A DNA stretch of 64,000 bases, taken from the NCBI GenBank assembly GCA_049969475.1, contig JBMFOU010000001.1, positions 62,001 through 126,000 of the forward strand, read 5' to 3'. This DNA is from UBA2030 sp049969475. Lineage in GTDB: Bacteria > Bacteroidota > Bacteroidia > Bacteroidales > TTA-H9. Made by a program: the position numbers and the translations under genes. This document shows positions 52,512 to 61,800 of the stretch, in pieces. How positions within the stretch are numbered: position 1 is the stretch's first letter; each line of letters opens with the position of its first letter. The notes beneath the pieces were generated by a model that saw only the letters and a list, made by a program, of their open reading frames with translations, ran no database searches and had not been told where the DNA came from.

Positions 52512-54263
52512 ATGAATCGGAAAATCATCAGGTTTGTTATTGTTTTGAGTGCCCTGTCGTTGGTGGGTGTAGTGTTTCTGCAGTATCTGTGGGTGAGAAA
52601 GATGCTTGAAATGCAGGAACAGCAATTCGACCGGGATGTAATGGCCTCGATAGGAGAGACGGCCCGGCGCCTCGAACGCGACCAGGCCATGCTTTATCTT
52701 TCTGACCGTTTGCGGGTGAAGAGTATGGCTGATACTTTACTGGCTGCTCAATCGAAAAAGCAGAGCCACATAAGGCGACCCGACATAAGGGTGGATCAGG
52801 TAAAAAGAGAAGCCAGGTTGGTCAAATATCGGCAGAGAGTAGTTCAGGGACAGGGGGGAAATCAGGTGGTGGTTTATTCGGAATTTACCGACACCCTTAA
52901 TGGAAATATACTTGAGCAAGAAGGTACCCTGGATGGTTTGCCGTTTTACCTTCCTGCCGATCCTTACTATGGTGAATTAATTCGACGGCAACAAGAGTTA
53001 ATGCGTCAGCAATTGGGTGATCTGGCCGATATTTTTCCTGGCGATTTGTTCAGTTTTTTCCCCCGCCCCTTGGGGGGGCCAGGTCCATTTCGTTCAAAGC
53101 ATGAAGAACATAAACGCAACCTCGATCGCATCCGCTATCTCGAGCAGCAGACCGCCTGGCTGACCGATGCCCTCAACCGCTTAACCATGGAGATAAAAGC
53201 TATGGACAGTCCGGCCAACGCCTTCATCAATGTACCGGCTACTCCCGAGATCCTTGCCCGCGAACTGCACGCTCGCAGTATAGATCTCCCTTTTGAATTT
53301 GCCATTGTGTCGCACCCCGGCGATACATTGGCACGAAGCCCTCAATTTGGCAAACACAAGACCTTTAAGGTATACGAGGCTCCGCTTTTCATGGATCGTT
53401 TTCTGAGTTCCAACGACCGTATTCTTTTGTATTTCCCTGCACGCCAGATGCACCTTATGAAAAATATCGGCTGGATGGTGCTGGCTTCTGCAGCTTTCAC
53501 GCTCTTTATTGTAATTACCTTTGTTGTAAGCATTTTAGTAATCCTCCGACAGAAAAAGATTTCAGATGTGAAATCGGACTTTATTAACAACATGACCCAT
53601 GAATTTAAAACGCCTATAGCCACCATCTCACTGGCAGCCGATAGCCTGGTCAATCCACGAATTATTAATGACCCGGAGAAAATACATTATTACGTGGGTG
53701 TCATCAAACAAGAAAACAAGCGGATGAATACCCAGGTAGAAAGTGTGCTCAGGATGGCCCTTATTGAAAAGAAGGATTTTGGGCTCAATCTCCAGCCGCT
53801 TGATGTGCACGACCTTATCAATCAGGCCATTCAAAACATTTCCATCCAGATAGAGAAAAGAGGAGGGAAAATCATGGCCCGGCTGGAGGCTCAAAAAGCA
53901 GTAGCCCGGGTTGACGAGATTCATTTCCTTAATGTTATGTTCAATCTGCTCGACAATGCCAACAAGTATTCACCTGACACACCGGAGATTGAGGTGAGCA
54001 CGCGCAATACCCCACGCGGCCTTATTATCTCGGTGAAAGACCATGGCATGGGCATGGATAGAGAAACACGGGCCCGGGCCTTTGAAAAATTTTACCGCAA
54101 ATCCACAGGTAATATTCATAACGTGAAAGGTTTTGGGCTGGGATTAGCTTATGTAAAGGCCATTATAACAGCGACGGGTGGCGATATCCGTATTGAAAGC
54201 GAACCCGGTAAAGGGAGCGAGTTTATTATTGAACTGCCTCAAAAAACAGAAGATTATGAATGA
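52512..54263 (+). CDS. Sensor histidine kinase
   Basis: 583 residues. Helix 1 (about 7-29), a large periplasmic sensor region of about 285 residues with no recognised domain, helix 2 (about 318-344), then HisKA with phospho-acceptor His363 in NNMTHEFKTP. The HATPase_c domain shows NLLDNANKYSP (N box), DHGMGMD (G1), FEKFYRK (F box) and GFGLGLAYVK (G2). The gene overlaps its response regulator by 8 bases and the pair is clearly one two-component system. The signal is unknown; the divergent exported protein at 51320-52378 could belong to it. Confidence 0.94.
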   Translation: MNRKIIRFVIVLSALSLVGVVFLQYLWVRKMLEMQEQQFDRDVMASIGETARRLERDQAMLYLSDRLRVKSMADTLLAAQSKKQSHIRRPDIRVDQVKREARLVKYRQRVVQGQGGNQVVVYSEFTDTLNGNILEQEGTLDGLPFYLPADPYYGELIRRQQELMRQQLGDLADIFPGDLFSFFPRPLGGPGPFRSKHEEHKRNLDRIRYLEQQTAWLTDALNRLTMEIKAMDSPANAFINVPATPEILARELHARSIDLPFEFAIVSHPGDTLARSPQFGKHKTFKVYEAPLFMDRFLSSNDRILLYFPARQMHLMKNIGWMVLASAAFTLFIVITFVVSILVILRQKKISDVKSDFINNMTHEFKTPIATISLAADSLVNPRIINDPEKIHYYVGVIKQENKRMNTQVESVLRMALIEKKDFGLNLQPLDVHDLINQAIQNISIQIEKRGGKIMARLEAQKAVARVDEIHFLNVMFNLLDNANKYSPDTPEIEVSTRNTPRGLIISVKDHGMGMDRETRARAFEKFYRKSTGNIHNVKGFGLGLAYVKAIITATGGDIRIESEPGKGSEFIIELPQKTEDYE

Positions 54264-54960
54264 GAAAAATATCCGTGTTTTTCTTGTGGAAGATGACCTG
54301 AATTTCGGTGCTATACTCAAGTCGTATTTAGAGTTAAATGACTATCAAGTAACCTGGGTGGACGAGGGAAAGGCGGCTATCGACATTTTCATGAAGGGTA
54401 CTTTCGATATCTGCATTCTTGATGTGATGCTGCCTCATGTGGACGGATTCAGTATCGGTCGCGAGATTAGAAGACTTCAGCCAGGCCTGCCGCTTATTTT
54501 TCTCACAGCCAAAACCCTGAAAGCCGATGTGCTTGAAGGTTTTAAAATTGGTGCCGACGATTACATCACCAAGCCCTTCGATTCGGAGGTGTTGTTGTAT
54601 AAAATGCAGGCCATTCTGAAGCGGCACGGGCAAGCCGGCAAGAAGGAGGAACCCCGGGAGTTTCAGATTGGCAAGTACCGCTTCGATGCTTTTTTGCGCA
54701 TCATCAGCCTAGGGGATGAAAGCCGGAAAATAAGCCCCAAGGAAGCGGAATTGCTTAAAATGCTTTGCCAGAATATGAATGATGTGGTGCCCCGCGACCT
54801 GGCTCTCAAAACTATCTGGGGCGACGACAATTATTTTACCACCCGTAGCATGGATGTCTTCATTACCAAACTACGGAAATACCTAAGCCAGGACCCTGAT
54901 GTGGAAATCGAAAACATACATGGTACAGGCTATCGGCTGCTGGTAAAATCGGCTTTATAA
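54256..54960 (+). CDS. OmpR-type response regulator
   Basis: 234 residues from ATG 54256, eight bases inside the kinase gene. Receiver domain with the phosphorylation site Asp56 in CILDVMLPHVDG, acidic pair VEDD, Thr in FLTAKT and Lys in DDYITKPFD. The C-terminal winged-helix DNA-binding domain (about 135-232) has RDLALKTIWGDDNYFTTRSMDVFITKLRKYL. It is activated by the kinase encoded just upstream. Longer frames from 54178 lie within the kinase coding region and are not likely. Confidence 0.95.
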   Translation: MNEKNIRVFLVEDDLNFGAILKSYLELNDYQVTWVDEGKAAIDIFMKGTFDICILDVMLPHVDGFSIGREIRRLQPGLPLIFLTAKTLKADVLEGFKIGADDYITKPFDSEVLLYKMQAILKRHGQAGKKEEPREFQIGKYRFDAFLRIISLGDESRKISPKEAELLKMLCQNMNDVVPRDLALKTIWGDDNYFTTRSMDVFITKLRKYLSQDPDVEIENIHGTGYRLLVKSAL

Positions 54961-54969
54961 AGGCTGTTA

Positions 54970-55914
54970 TTATCGATTACTGAGCCAGTCCAGAATATGG
55001 TGGAGAATTCTGCTTTCAGGGTCTTCGGCAGGGGCAGGATTGAAAGGTTGTCCGGTTACTCTCTCGAATAATTCAATATAACGCCGGGAAATTTCTACAA
55101 CAAAGGCATCGTCCATGAATGGTATCTGTTCTCCGGGGCGACCCATAAATCCGTGTTTCATCAGCCATTCTCTGACAAATTCCTTGGACAATTGGCGTTG
55201 GGGCTCGCCTTTTTCGAATCGTTCCTGGTAGCCTTCGGCATAGTAGTACCTCGATGAGTCGGGGGTATGTATTTCATCGATCAGGAAGATACCTTCCTGC
55301 GTCTTCCCAAATTCATATTTGGTATCTACGAGTATCAGGCCTTTTTCGGCGGCCATTTGACTACCCGCCTCGAAGAGTCGTCGGGTATAAGCTTCCAGCA
55401 TTTCATATTCTTCGGCTGGAATAAGGCCCTGGCGGATAATTTCTTCTTTGGAGATGTCCTGGTCGTGACCTTCGGCAGCTTTGGTTGTTGGAGTGATGAT
55501 GGGTTGAGGAAATTGCTCGTTTTCGCGCAAACCGTCAGGCAGTCTGATACCGCATATTTCGCGGGCTCCGGCTTTATAGGCCCTCCAGGCGCTCCCCGTA
55601 AGATAGCCTCTGATAATCATCTCCACGGGATAAGGTTGGCATTTACGGCCAATAGTAACCACTGGGTCGGGAGAGGCTAGTTTCCAATTGGGAACCACCT
55701 CAGCCGTGGCATCCAGAAAATAATTGGCAATTTGGTTAAGCACCTGCCCCTTGAAGGGTATAGCACGTGGCAATACCACATCGAAGGCCGAGATTCGGTC
55801 AGTAGCAACCATAATCAATAGATTGTCAACAAAATATACATCTCTGACCTTGCCTCGGTAAAAGCCCGACTGCCCGGGTAGGGAAAAGTGGGTTTCTTTA
55901 AGCGCTTTCGTCAT
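54970..55914 (-). CDS. purC: SAICAR synthetase (phosphoribosylaminoimidazole-succinocarboxamide synthase)
   Basis: 314 residues from ATG 55914 (the frame is open further to 55998 but without family similarity). SAICAR synthase motifs are FYRGKVRDVYFVDN, VATDRISAFDVV, PYPVEMIIRGYLTGSAW and LVDTKYEFG. It joins aspartate to CAIR in purine synthesis. It belongs to the long form found in many Bacteroidota. Its start overlaps the phoH 3' end by 17 bases, so the two are probably co-transcribed. Confidence 0.94.
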   Translation of the reverse strand: MTKALKETHFSLPGQSGFYRGKVRDVYFVDNLLIMVATDRISAFDVVLPRAIPFKGQVLNQIANYFLDATAEVVPNWKLASPDPVVTIGRKCQPYPVEMIIRGYLTGSAWRAYKAGAREICGIRLPDGLRENEQFPQPIITPTTKAAEGHDQDISKEEIIRQGLIPAEEYEMLEAYTRRLFEAGSQMAAEKGLILVDTKYEFGKTQEGIFLIDEIHTPDSSRYYYAEGYQERFEKGEPQRQLSKEFVREWLMKHGFMGRPGEQIPFMDDAFVVEISRRYIELFERVTGQPFNPAPAEDPESRILHHILDWLSNR

Positions 55915-56923
55915 AGGAGGGAGAGGTATGATTGGGTTTGGAGGATTCCAATTGGGATGAGGAACGTGGCTGTTCCGCATGGCGGCTGTATGCTTCAATG
56001 ATTTCTTTAACGAGTCGGTGTCTTACGATATCGCGGTCGTCGAGAAAAATAAAGTCGATACCTTGTATTCCGCGGAGAATCTGTATGGCATGCACCAGGC
56101 CGGAAGTTTGGGAAGGAGGAAGGTCTATTTGGGTGATATCGCCGGTGATGATAAATTTGGCGCTCCGGCCCATACGTGTAAGGAACATTTTTAGCTGGCT
56201 GAGGGTAGCATTCTGGGCTTCGTCGAGTATGGCAAAGGCATGGTCGAGGGTGCGGCCACGCATAAACGCCAGCGGGGCCACCTCTATGGTGCCGTCTTCG
56301 AGATATGTGAGGAGCTTTTGGGCGGGAAGCATGTCGCGCAGTGCATCGTAGAGTGGTTGCAGATAGGGGTCCAGCTTGTCCTTGAGGTCGCCAGGCAGAA
56401 ACCCCAGATTTTCGCCGGCTTCCACTGCCGGTCGCGTAAGTATGATGCGTTTGACCTCTTTATTTTTAAGCGCTCTTACAGCCAGTGCCACGGCTGTGTA
56501 GGTTTTGCCCGTTCCGGCCGGACCTATGGCAAACACCATATCGTTTTTCATCGAGCTTTCAACCATCAATCGCTGGTTAACCGTGCGGGCCCGCACCTGT
56601 AATCCATGGTTGCCATAGACCAGCACATCGCTGTTTTCTTTCAACCTTACCTGCTCATACATTTGTTCGCTGTCCGACCCAATGATCTCGTATATGTCGT
56701 TTTCGGTAAGCCGGCCAAACTGATCAAAATGTACCAGGATAAGCCCAAACAAGTGGTCGAAAACTTCAATATCGTTTTTTTCGCCCACTAACTTCAAAAT
56801 ATCTCCCCGGGCTATGATTTTAAGACGGGGAAAGCGATTTCGCAACAAATTGAGGTAACGGTCGTTGGGCCCATATATCTCGAGGGGGCTGTACGACTCT
56901 ATAGAAATAATTCGTTCGTTCAT
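55898..56923 (-). CDS. phoH: PhoH-like ATPase
   Basis: 341 residues. Walker A GPAGTGKTYTAVALAV (about 132-147) and Walker B AILDEAQNATLSQLKMFLTRMG are those of the PhoH family, with the sensor-like KFIITGDITQIDLP. PhoH proteins are cytoplasmic ATPases of RNA metabolism with an incompletely known role. The final about 30 residues (SSQLESSKPN) are a low-complexity tail. It is divergent from the SAM hydrolase gene with closely packed promoters. Confidence 0.93.
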   Translation of the reverse strand: MNERIISIESYSPLEIYGPNDRYLNLLRNRFPRLKIIARGDILKLVGEKNDIEVFDHLFGLILVHFDQFGRLTENDIYEIIGSDSEQMYEQVRLKENSDVLVYGNHGLQVRARTVNQRLMVESSMKNDMVFAIGPAGTGKTYTAVALAVRALKNKEVKRIILTRPAVEAGENLGFLPGDLKDKLDPYLQPLYDALRDMLPAQKLLTYLEDGTIEVAPLAFMRGRTLDHAFAILDEAQNATLSQLKMFLTRMGRSAKFIITGDITQIDLPPSQTSGLVHAIQILRGIQGIDFIFLDDRDIVRHRLVKEIIEAYSRHAEQPRSSSQLESSKPNHTSPSYDESA

Positions 56924-56970
56924 TTAAAAAGATTGACGTCGTAAAACAGGTGCTTGGCTGTGGTTTTTCG

Positions 56971-56978
56971 TATTTTTG
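56971..56978 (+). promoter_or_regulatory. -7 promoter box for the SAM hydrolase gene
   Basis: TATTTTTG, 44 bases before ATG 57023 and only 5 bases from the facing box at 56984. Confidence 0.55.
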
Positions 56979-56983
56979 AACCA

Positions 56984-56991
56984 CAAAATTA
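56984..56991 (-). promoter_or_regulatory. -7 promoter box for phoH
   Basis: TAATTTTG on the minus strand, 60 bases before the phoH ATG at 56923. It is interlocked with the plus-strand box at 56971-56978. Confidence 0.5.
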
Positions 56992-57022
56992 TACCAAAAA
57001 ACAGCGCCATAAAGCAATTCAC

Positions 57023-57808
57023 ATGGCTATTATTACACTTACCAGCGACTGGGGGCTCAAGGATCATTATCTGGCTTCGGTGAAAGGAGTCTTGCTTGGC
57101 CGCATGCCTGAGGCTATCCTGGTGGATATCAGTCATCTGATTCCTCCCTTCGATATTGGTCAGGCTTCGTTTATTTTGCGAAATTGCTGGAAATCGTTTC
57201 CCCAAGGAACAGTGCATATTGTGGGGATTAATACCGAGGCGAGTTTGTATACCCCGCATGTGGCCATAGCCATGGAAGGCCAATATTTTATTGGCGCCGA
57301 CAATGGTATCTTTAGCCTGCTTTTCGATCGCAAACCTGACACCATCATTGAGCTGGAAATTCCTCAAGACGGAACCACCTTTACTTTCAGTACCCGCGAC
57401 GTTTTTGTAAAAGCGGCTATTCATCTGGCGCGGGGTAAAGACATTGAGGATTTGGGTGTCCCCCGAAAAGAATTGAGTGTTCGCGAGCATTTTAGGCCGG
57501 TGATCAACGAAAACGGGATGGCCGGCAAAGTCATTTACATCGACCGGTATGAAAACGTTTTCACAAACATTAGCAAAGAACTTTTTACCAAAGAAGTCGG
57601 TAGCCGAAAATTTATTATTGAATTGGGTTACACACGCCACAAAATCACTCGGATTTCTGAATCGTATGGCGACGTGCCTGAAGGAGAAGTTTTGGCCTTG
57701 TTTTCTTCCACGGGTTTGTTGCAAATAGCTATCAACCAGGGGAATGCGGCCGGCTTATTGGGGCTGGCCCTCGACCATGCCATTCGCATTGTTTTTCAAG
57801 GTACCTAA
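57023..57808 (+). CDS. SAM hydrolase / SAM hydroxide adenosyltransferase (DUF62)
   Basis: 261 residues from ATG 57023. DUF62 family: ITLTSDWGLKDHY corresponds to LTxDFGxxDxY, VDISHLIPPFDI to the family's second block, YFIGADNGIFSLL to the PDNG block, and DRYENVFTNI to the DxFGNxxTN block. The family hydrolyses S-adenosylmethionine to adenosine and methionine using an activated water, and is related to fluorinases. It differs from the consensus at WG in place of FG, which is mild. It is divergent from phoH. Confidence 0.9.
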   Translation: MAIITLTSDWGLKDHYLASVKGVLLGRMPEAILVDISHLIPPFDIGQASFILRNCWKSFPQGTVHIVGINTEASLYTPHVAIAMEGQYFIGADNGIFSLLFDRKPDTIIELEIPQDGTTFTFSTRDVFVKAAIHLARGKDIEDLGVPRKELSVREHFRPVINENGMAGKVIYIDRYENVFTNISKELFTKEVGSRKFIIELGYTRHKITRISESYGDVPEGEVLALFSSTGLLQIAINQGNAAGLLGLALDHAIRIVFQGT

Positions 57809-57820
57809 AACATTCTATGG

Positions 57821-58798
57821 ATGGGAATAAAGGTGGCCAATGGATATAGGTTCCTGAGACTGGGCTTCAGGTTTTATTTACTACACCACCGATTTACATC
57901 CCTTTTTGTGCGTGAGATCTGGCCTTTGTTTGCTGAAATGATGGATTTCTTGCCCGACGAGCAAGCCAGGCACCTTCGCTACAGGGTTAAAAACTATACA
58001 ACGATCCTGGCTCCTTTTTTTGGCTCTCTCCTTTTTCGCTTGCATAGGTTAAAACCCAACAAACAGCAGCGAAGATTATTGGCCATGGTGGGCGCAGCTA
58101 CCGCTTTTTTCGACCTAATTTATGATGAAAATTGGGCGCAAGGGCAAAAAATCACCTTCCCCCCCTCGCCTGGTAGCGATCCCATAGGCCGTTTAGTGTT
58201 TCGCTTGTATCAACTTATTATGAAAGACGCGCCCATGCAGCAGCCTCTACTTCATTGGATTAATTACATAAGCCAGATTGAACAAGAAAGTTGTAGTCAA
58301 AAAAGCCTTCTTACGCAGGCAGAAATTGAAGAAATTACTTTCCGCAAAGGAGGAGCCGGGCTCATGGTGTTCAGACTTTTGGTGCCGGTAGAAATTACTT
58401 ACCCGGAAGAGCAAGCACTGATGAAGGTCGGTGCATTGATCCAGTTGATGGACGACATGGCTGATGTGTGGCAAGATATTCAGGAAAGAATAACAACACC
58501 TGCCTCATTTTACCCTACCCCCGCTTTGCTGGCCGACCATATCGAAAATAAGTTTAGTGAGATGACAGAGGCTTTGATGCAGGCAGGTTTTTCGGCCCGG
58601 GTAGTAAATGACTTTTGTTTTTCGCTTTATGCGGCTTTTCTTGTAGGGAAAATGCATGCCTATCGTCTGACAGATTATATGCGCAGGAAACAAAAATCAC
58701 TTTCCCAGCTCACAAAACCTGAAGTTATTCTCAGGCCTGGACTGATTTTCTGGTATGCTTACGTAGGGCAACTTTTGAGGTTTACATGTTCATATTGA
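57821..58798 (+). CDS. Protein resembling squalene/phytoene synthases (putative class I isoprenoid-synthase fold)
   Basis: 325 residues, mostly helical, no signal peptide. AAFTA-like AATAFFDLIYDENW (about 92-105) resembles a first Asp motif and VGALIQLMDDMADVWQDIQE (about 206-225) the second Asp motif region of squalene/phytoene synthases (family pattern GxAxQLTNIxRDxxED), with a following YxP (SFYPTPALL). The first motif keeps only spaced acidic residues, so catalysis is uncertain. Nothing similar with a known function comes to mind. It starts 12 bases after the SAM hydrolase gene and may be its operon partner. Alternatives are a non-catalytic helical protein or a triterpenoid/isoprenoid enzyme. 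Confidence 0.6.
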   Translation: MGIKVANGYRFLRLGFRFYLLHHRFTSLFVREIWPLFAEMMDFLPDEQARHLRYRVKNYTTILAPFFGSLLFRLHRLKPNKQQRRLLAMVGAATAFFDLIYDENWAQGQKITFPPSPGSDPIGRLVFRLYQLIMKDAPMQQPLLHWINYISQIEQESCSQKSLLTQAEIEEITFRKGGAGLMVFRLLVPVEITYPEEQALMKVGALIQLMDDMADVWQDIQERITTPASFYPTPALLADHIENKFSEMTEALMQAGFSARVVNDFCFSLYAAFLVGKMHAYRLTDYMRRKQKSLSQLTKPEVILRPGLIFWYAYVGQLLRFTCSY

Positions 58799-58836
58799 GT
58801 TGTTCGCACCCATCTAATTTAAATACGGATTAATTA

Positions 58837-58844
58837 TATATTTG
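58837..58844 (+). promoter_or_regulatory. -7 promoter box for the C25 peptidase gene
   Basis: TATATTTG, exact consensus, 39 bases before ATG 58884. A TTG at 58842 that opens the longest frame lies inside it. Confidence 0.55.
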
Positions 58845-58883
58845 TGTTTTGTTTCCGACCAGTTTCACCAAAATCAATTATTT

Positions 58884-61800
58884 ATGAGAAAACCTTATTA
58901 TTTCACCCTTCTCCTGATGGTTGTGGCCTTTGGTCTGCTGAGAGGTCAGGAGTTTTCCTACGACGACGGTTGGGATCGTCCGGGCATCAGCCTGAAATAT
59001 GCTGGCGCTGACGGAGTGAAACTCAACTTTTCCATGAAGGGCTTTCGTCTCGAGGATTTCGACCTCAAAGGGGAAGCCATGAAAAACATTGTGTTTGATG
59101 AATTTTTTGTTCCTGCCGATGAAGGTATGCCTAATCTGCCTACAGCTAGCCGTATGATAGCTATTCCTGTAGGAGCTACCCCGCGGGTTACCATCACCTC
59201 ACTAAGAGAAGAAGTTTTGCATGATGTGAATATTGCGCCAGCCCCTCGTCTGCCTTTAGATAACGATCCCAGTCCACTTGTCTATGAAAAAGATATGCGG
59301 TATTATGGAAAAAACACCTTTTTCCCGGCCGAGCCCGTCATGATTTCAGAGGTGAGCCAACTTAGGGGGGTTGATTATGTACACGTTGCGTTCTGTCCGT
59401 TTAGGTACAATCCTGTTACAAAGGAATTACGGGTAATCAGAGATATTAAAGCAGAAATAACATTTGAAGGAGGTACCGGCCATTTGGGTCAGGATAGGTT
59501 GCGTTCGCGCTGGTTTGACCCAATTCTGGAAGATGCTTTCCTGAATTATGAATCTTTGCCTAAAATTGATTACGACGCCCGGGTGCGTGATTTGGCTTCT
59601 TCACCTACGGAAAATACGGGAGCTGAATATCTTATCATAACTCCTACCAGTGCTCCTTATCTTCAGTGGGCTGACTCCATTCGTCGCTGGAGAGTAAGAG
59701 AGGGAATTTCAACCTTGGTAAAAACGGTTACCGAGGTTGGAGGAAATACTACAACAGCCATCGAAAATTACATTAATACAGCCTATAATACCTGGACTAT
59801 TCCGCCAGTTGCTGTGCTGTTGTTGGGTGATTATGGAACAGATGGAAGCATCAATATTATTTCGCCCATTTATAATAACTACTGTGTATCTGACAACATA
59901 TATGCCGACGTAAACGGAGACCACCTGCCCGACGTGATTTTAGCCCGGATAACCGCCAACAATGCCACTCAACTCGAAACCATGGTTTCGAAAGGCATCA
60001 AATACGAGCGAAATCCTCCAACCAGTGCTTATTTTTACAGCCATCCGATAACCGCTTTGGGTTGGCAAACCGAGCGTTGGTTCCAGATTTGCTCAGAATC
60101 GATTGGGGGGTATTTTGCCAATGTTCTAGGGAAAACGCCCGTCCGTATCAACGAAATTTATTCGGGAACGCCTGGCACGGTATGGTCAACGGCAACCAAT
60201 ACGAGTACGGTAGTGGATTATTTCGGTCCCAACGGGCAAGGCTATATCCCGCAGTATCCTAACCAGTTGGGAGGTTGGACTGGAGGAAACGCCACCATGA
60301 TAAACAATGCTATCAACTCGGGTGCTTTTCTTTTGCAACATCGAGATCATGGTATGGAAACCGGATGGGGTGAGCCCTCTTACACTAACAGCAATATTGA
60401 TGGACTTACCAATACCGACTTAACCTTTATTTTCTCAATTAATTGCCTTACAGGGAAATATAATTGGAGCAGCGAATGCTTTACAGAGAAGTTCCATCGC
60501 TATAGATATAATAATATGAATAGCGGTGCATTGGGGGTCATAGGCGCTTCGGAAGTTTCCTATTCTTTTGTTAATGATACGTATGTATGGGGGATGTATG
60601 ACCATATGTGGCCCGATTTTATGCCTACTTATGGTACAACTCCGGCCTCGCGGGGGCTGTTACCGGCTTTTGGAAATGCTGCCGGAAAGATTCACTTGTC
60701 AACTTCCAGCTGGCCTTACAATACCAGTAACAAGGAGGTTACCTATCACCTTTTCCACCATCATGGCGATGCTTTTTTGCGCCTATTTAGCGAAGTACCT
60801 CAAAATTTAACCGTTCAGCATGATCCAGTGCTCATTGCTGGCTCCACCACTTTCACGGTTACGGCCAATGCCGGTAGTTTCATCTGCCTGACCGTGAATG
60901 ATCAGATTATAGGTACGGCCAATGGAACTGGTAGCCCGGTACAAATCACCATTCCGGCCCAAACTCCCCCCGATCAAATGAGGGTGACTGTTACCAAGCA
61001 AAATTACCGCCGCTATTCAGCACTCGTCAATATCGTTCCAGCTAGTGGGCCTTATATTGTCTATAATAATTCCACCATTTCCGATCCCGTTCCCTATGGC
61101 AACAACAACGGAATGATGGACTATGCTGAAACGAATTTTCTTAATGTTACCCTTAAAAATGTAGGATCCCAGCAGGCTACTAACGTGGTGGCTGCGCTTT
61201 CTACAACCGATCCATTTATAACAATTACTGATAATACTGAGAACTTTGGGAATATTGACCCCAGCAGCATGGTTACAATACCCTCTGCTTTTGCCTACAA
61301 TGTAGCCAATAACATACCCGATGGCCGTATAGTGGTTTTCCAACTCAGCATAACCAGTGGAGCCAATAACTGGAGTAGCAGTTTCAGTATCACGGCCCAT
61401 GCTCCTGCTTTCAGTGTGGGTAATCTGACGGTTCAGGATAATGGTCCCGGCTGCAATAACGATGGAATACTAGACCCAGGAGAGACGGCCAATTTGCTTG
61501 TACAGGTTACCAATTCAGGGACAAGTGCGGTTTCTAATGTTATAGGTCAGCTATCCATTGTGGGAGGAACCAGTCCCTATCTTACCATTAACAACGGGAC
61601 CTCCAATATCAACCCATTGAATCCCTCAGCTACTGACCTTGCTATGTTCAGCGTTACGGCAGATCCTTCTACCCCTGCAGGAACTCCTGTTAATCTCAGT
61701 TTTAATGTGAGCGGAGGTGTTTCCGGGCAGTATAGCGCCTCGGCAAATAAGCAAGTTGTCATCGGGCTGATACCAACATTTATTATGTCGAACAGCACAG

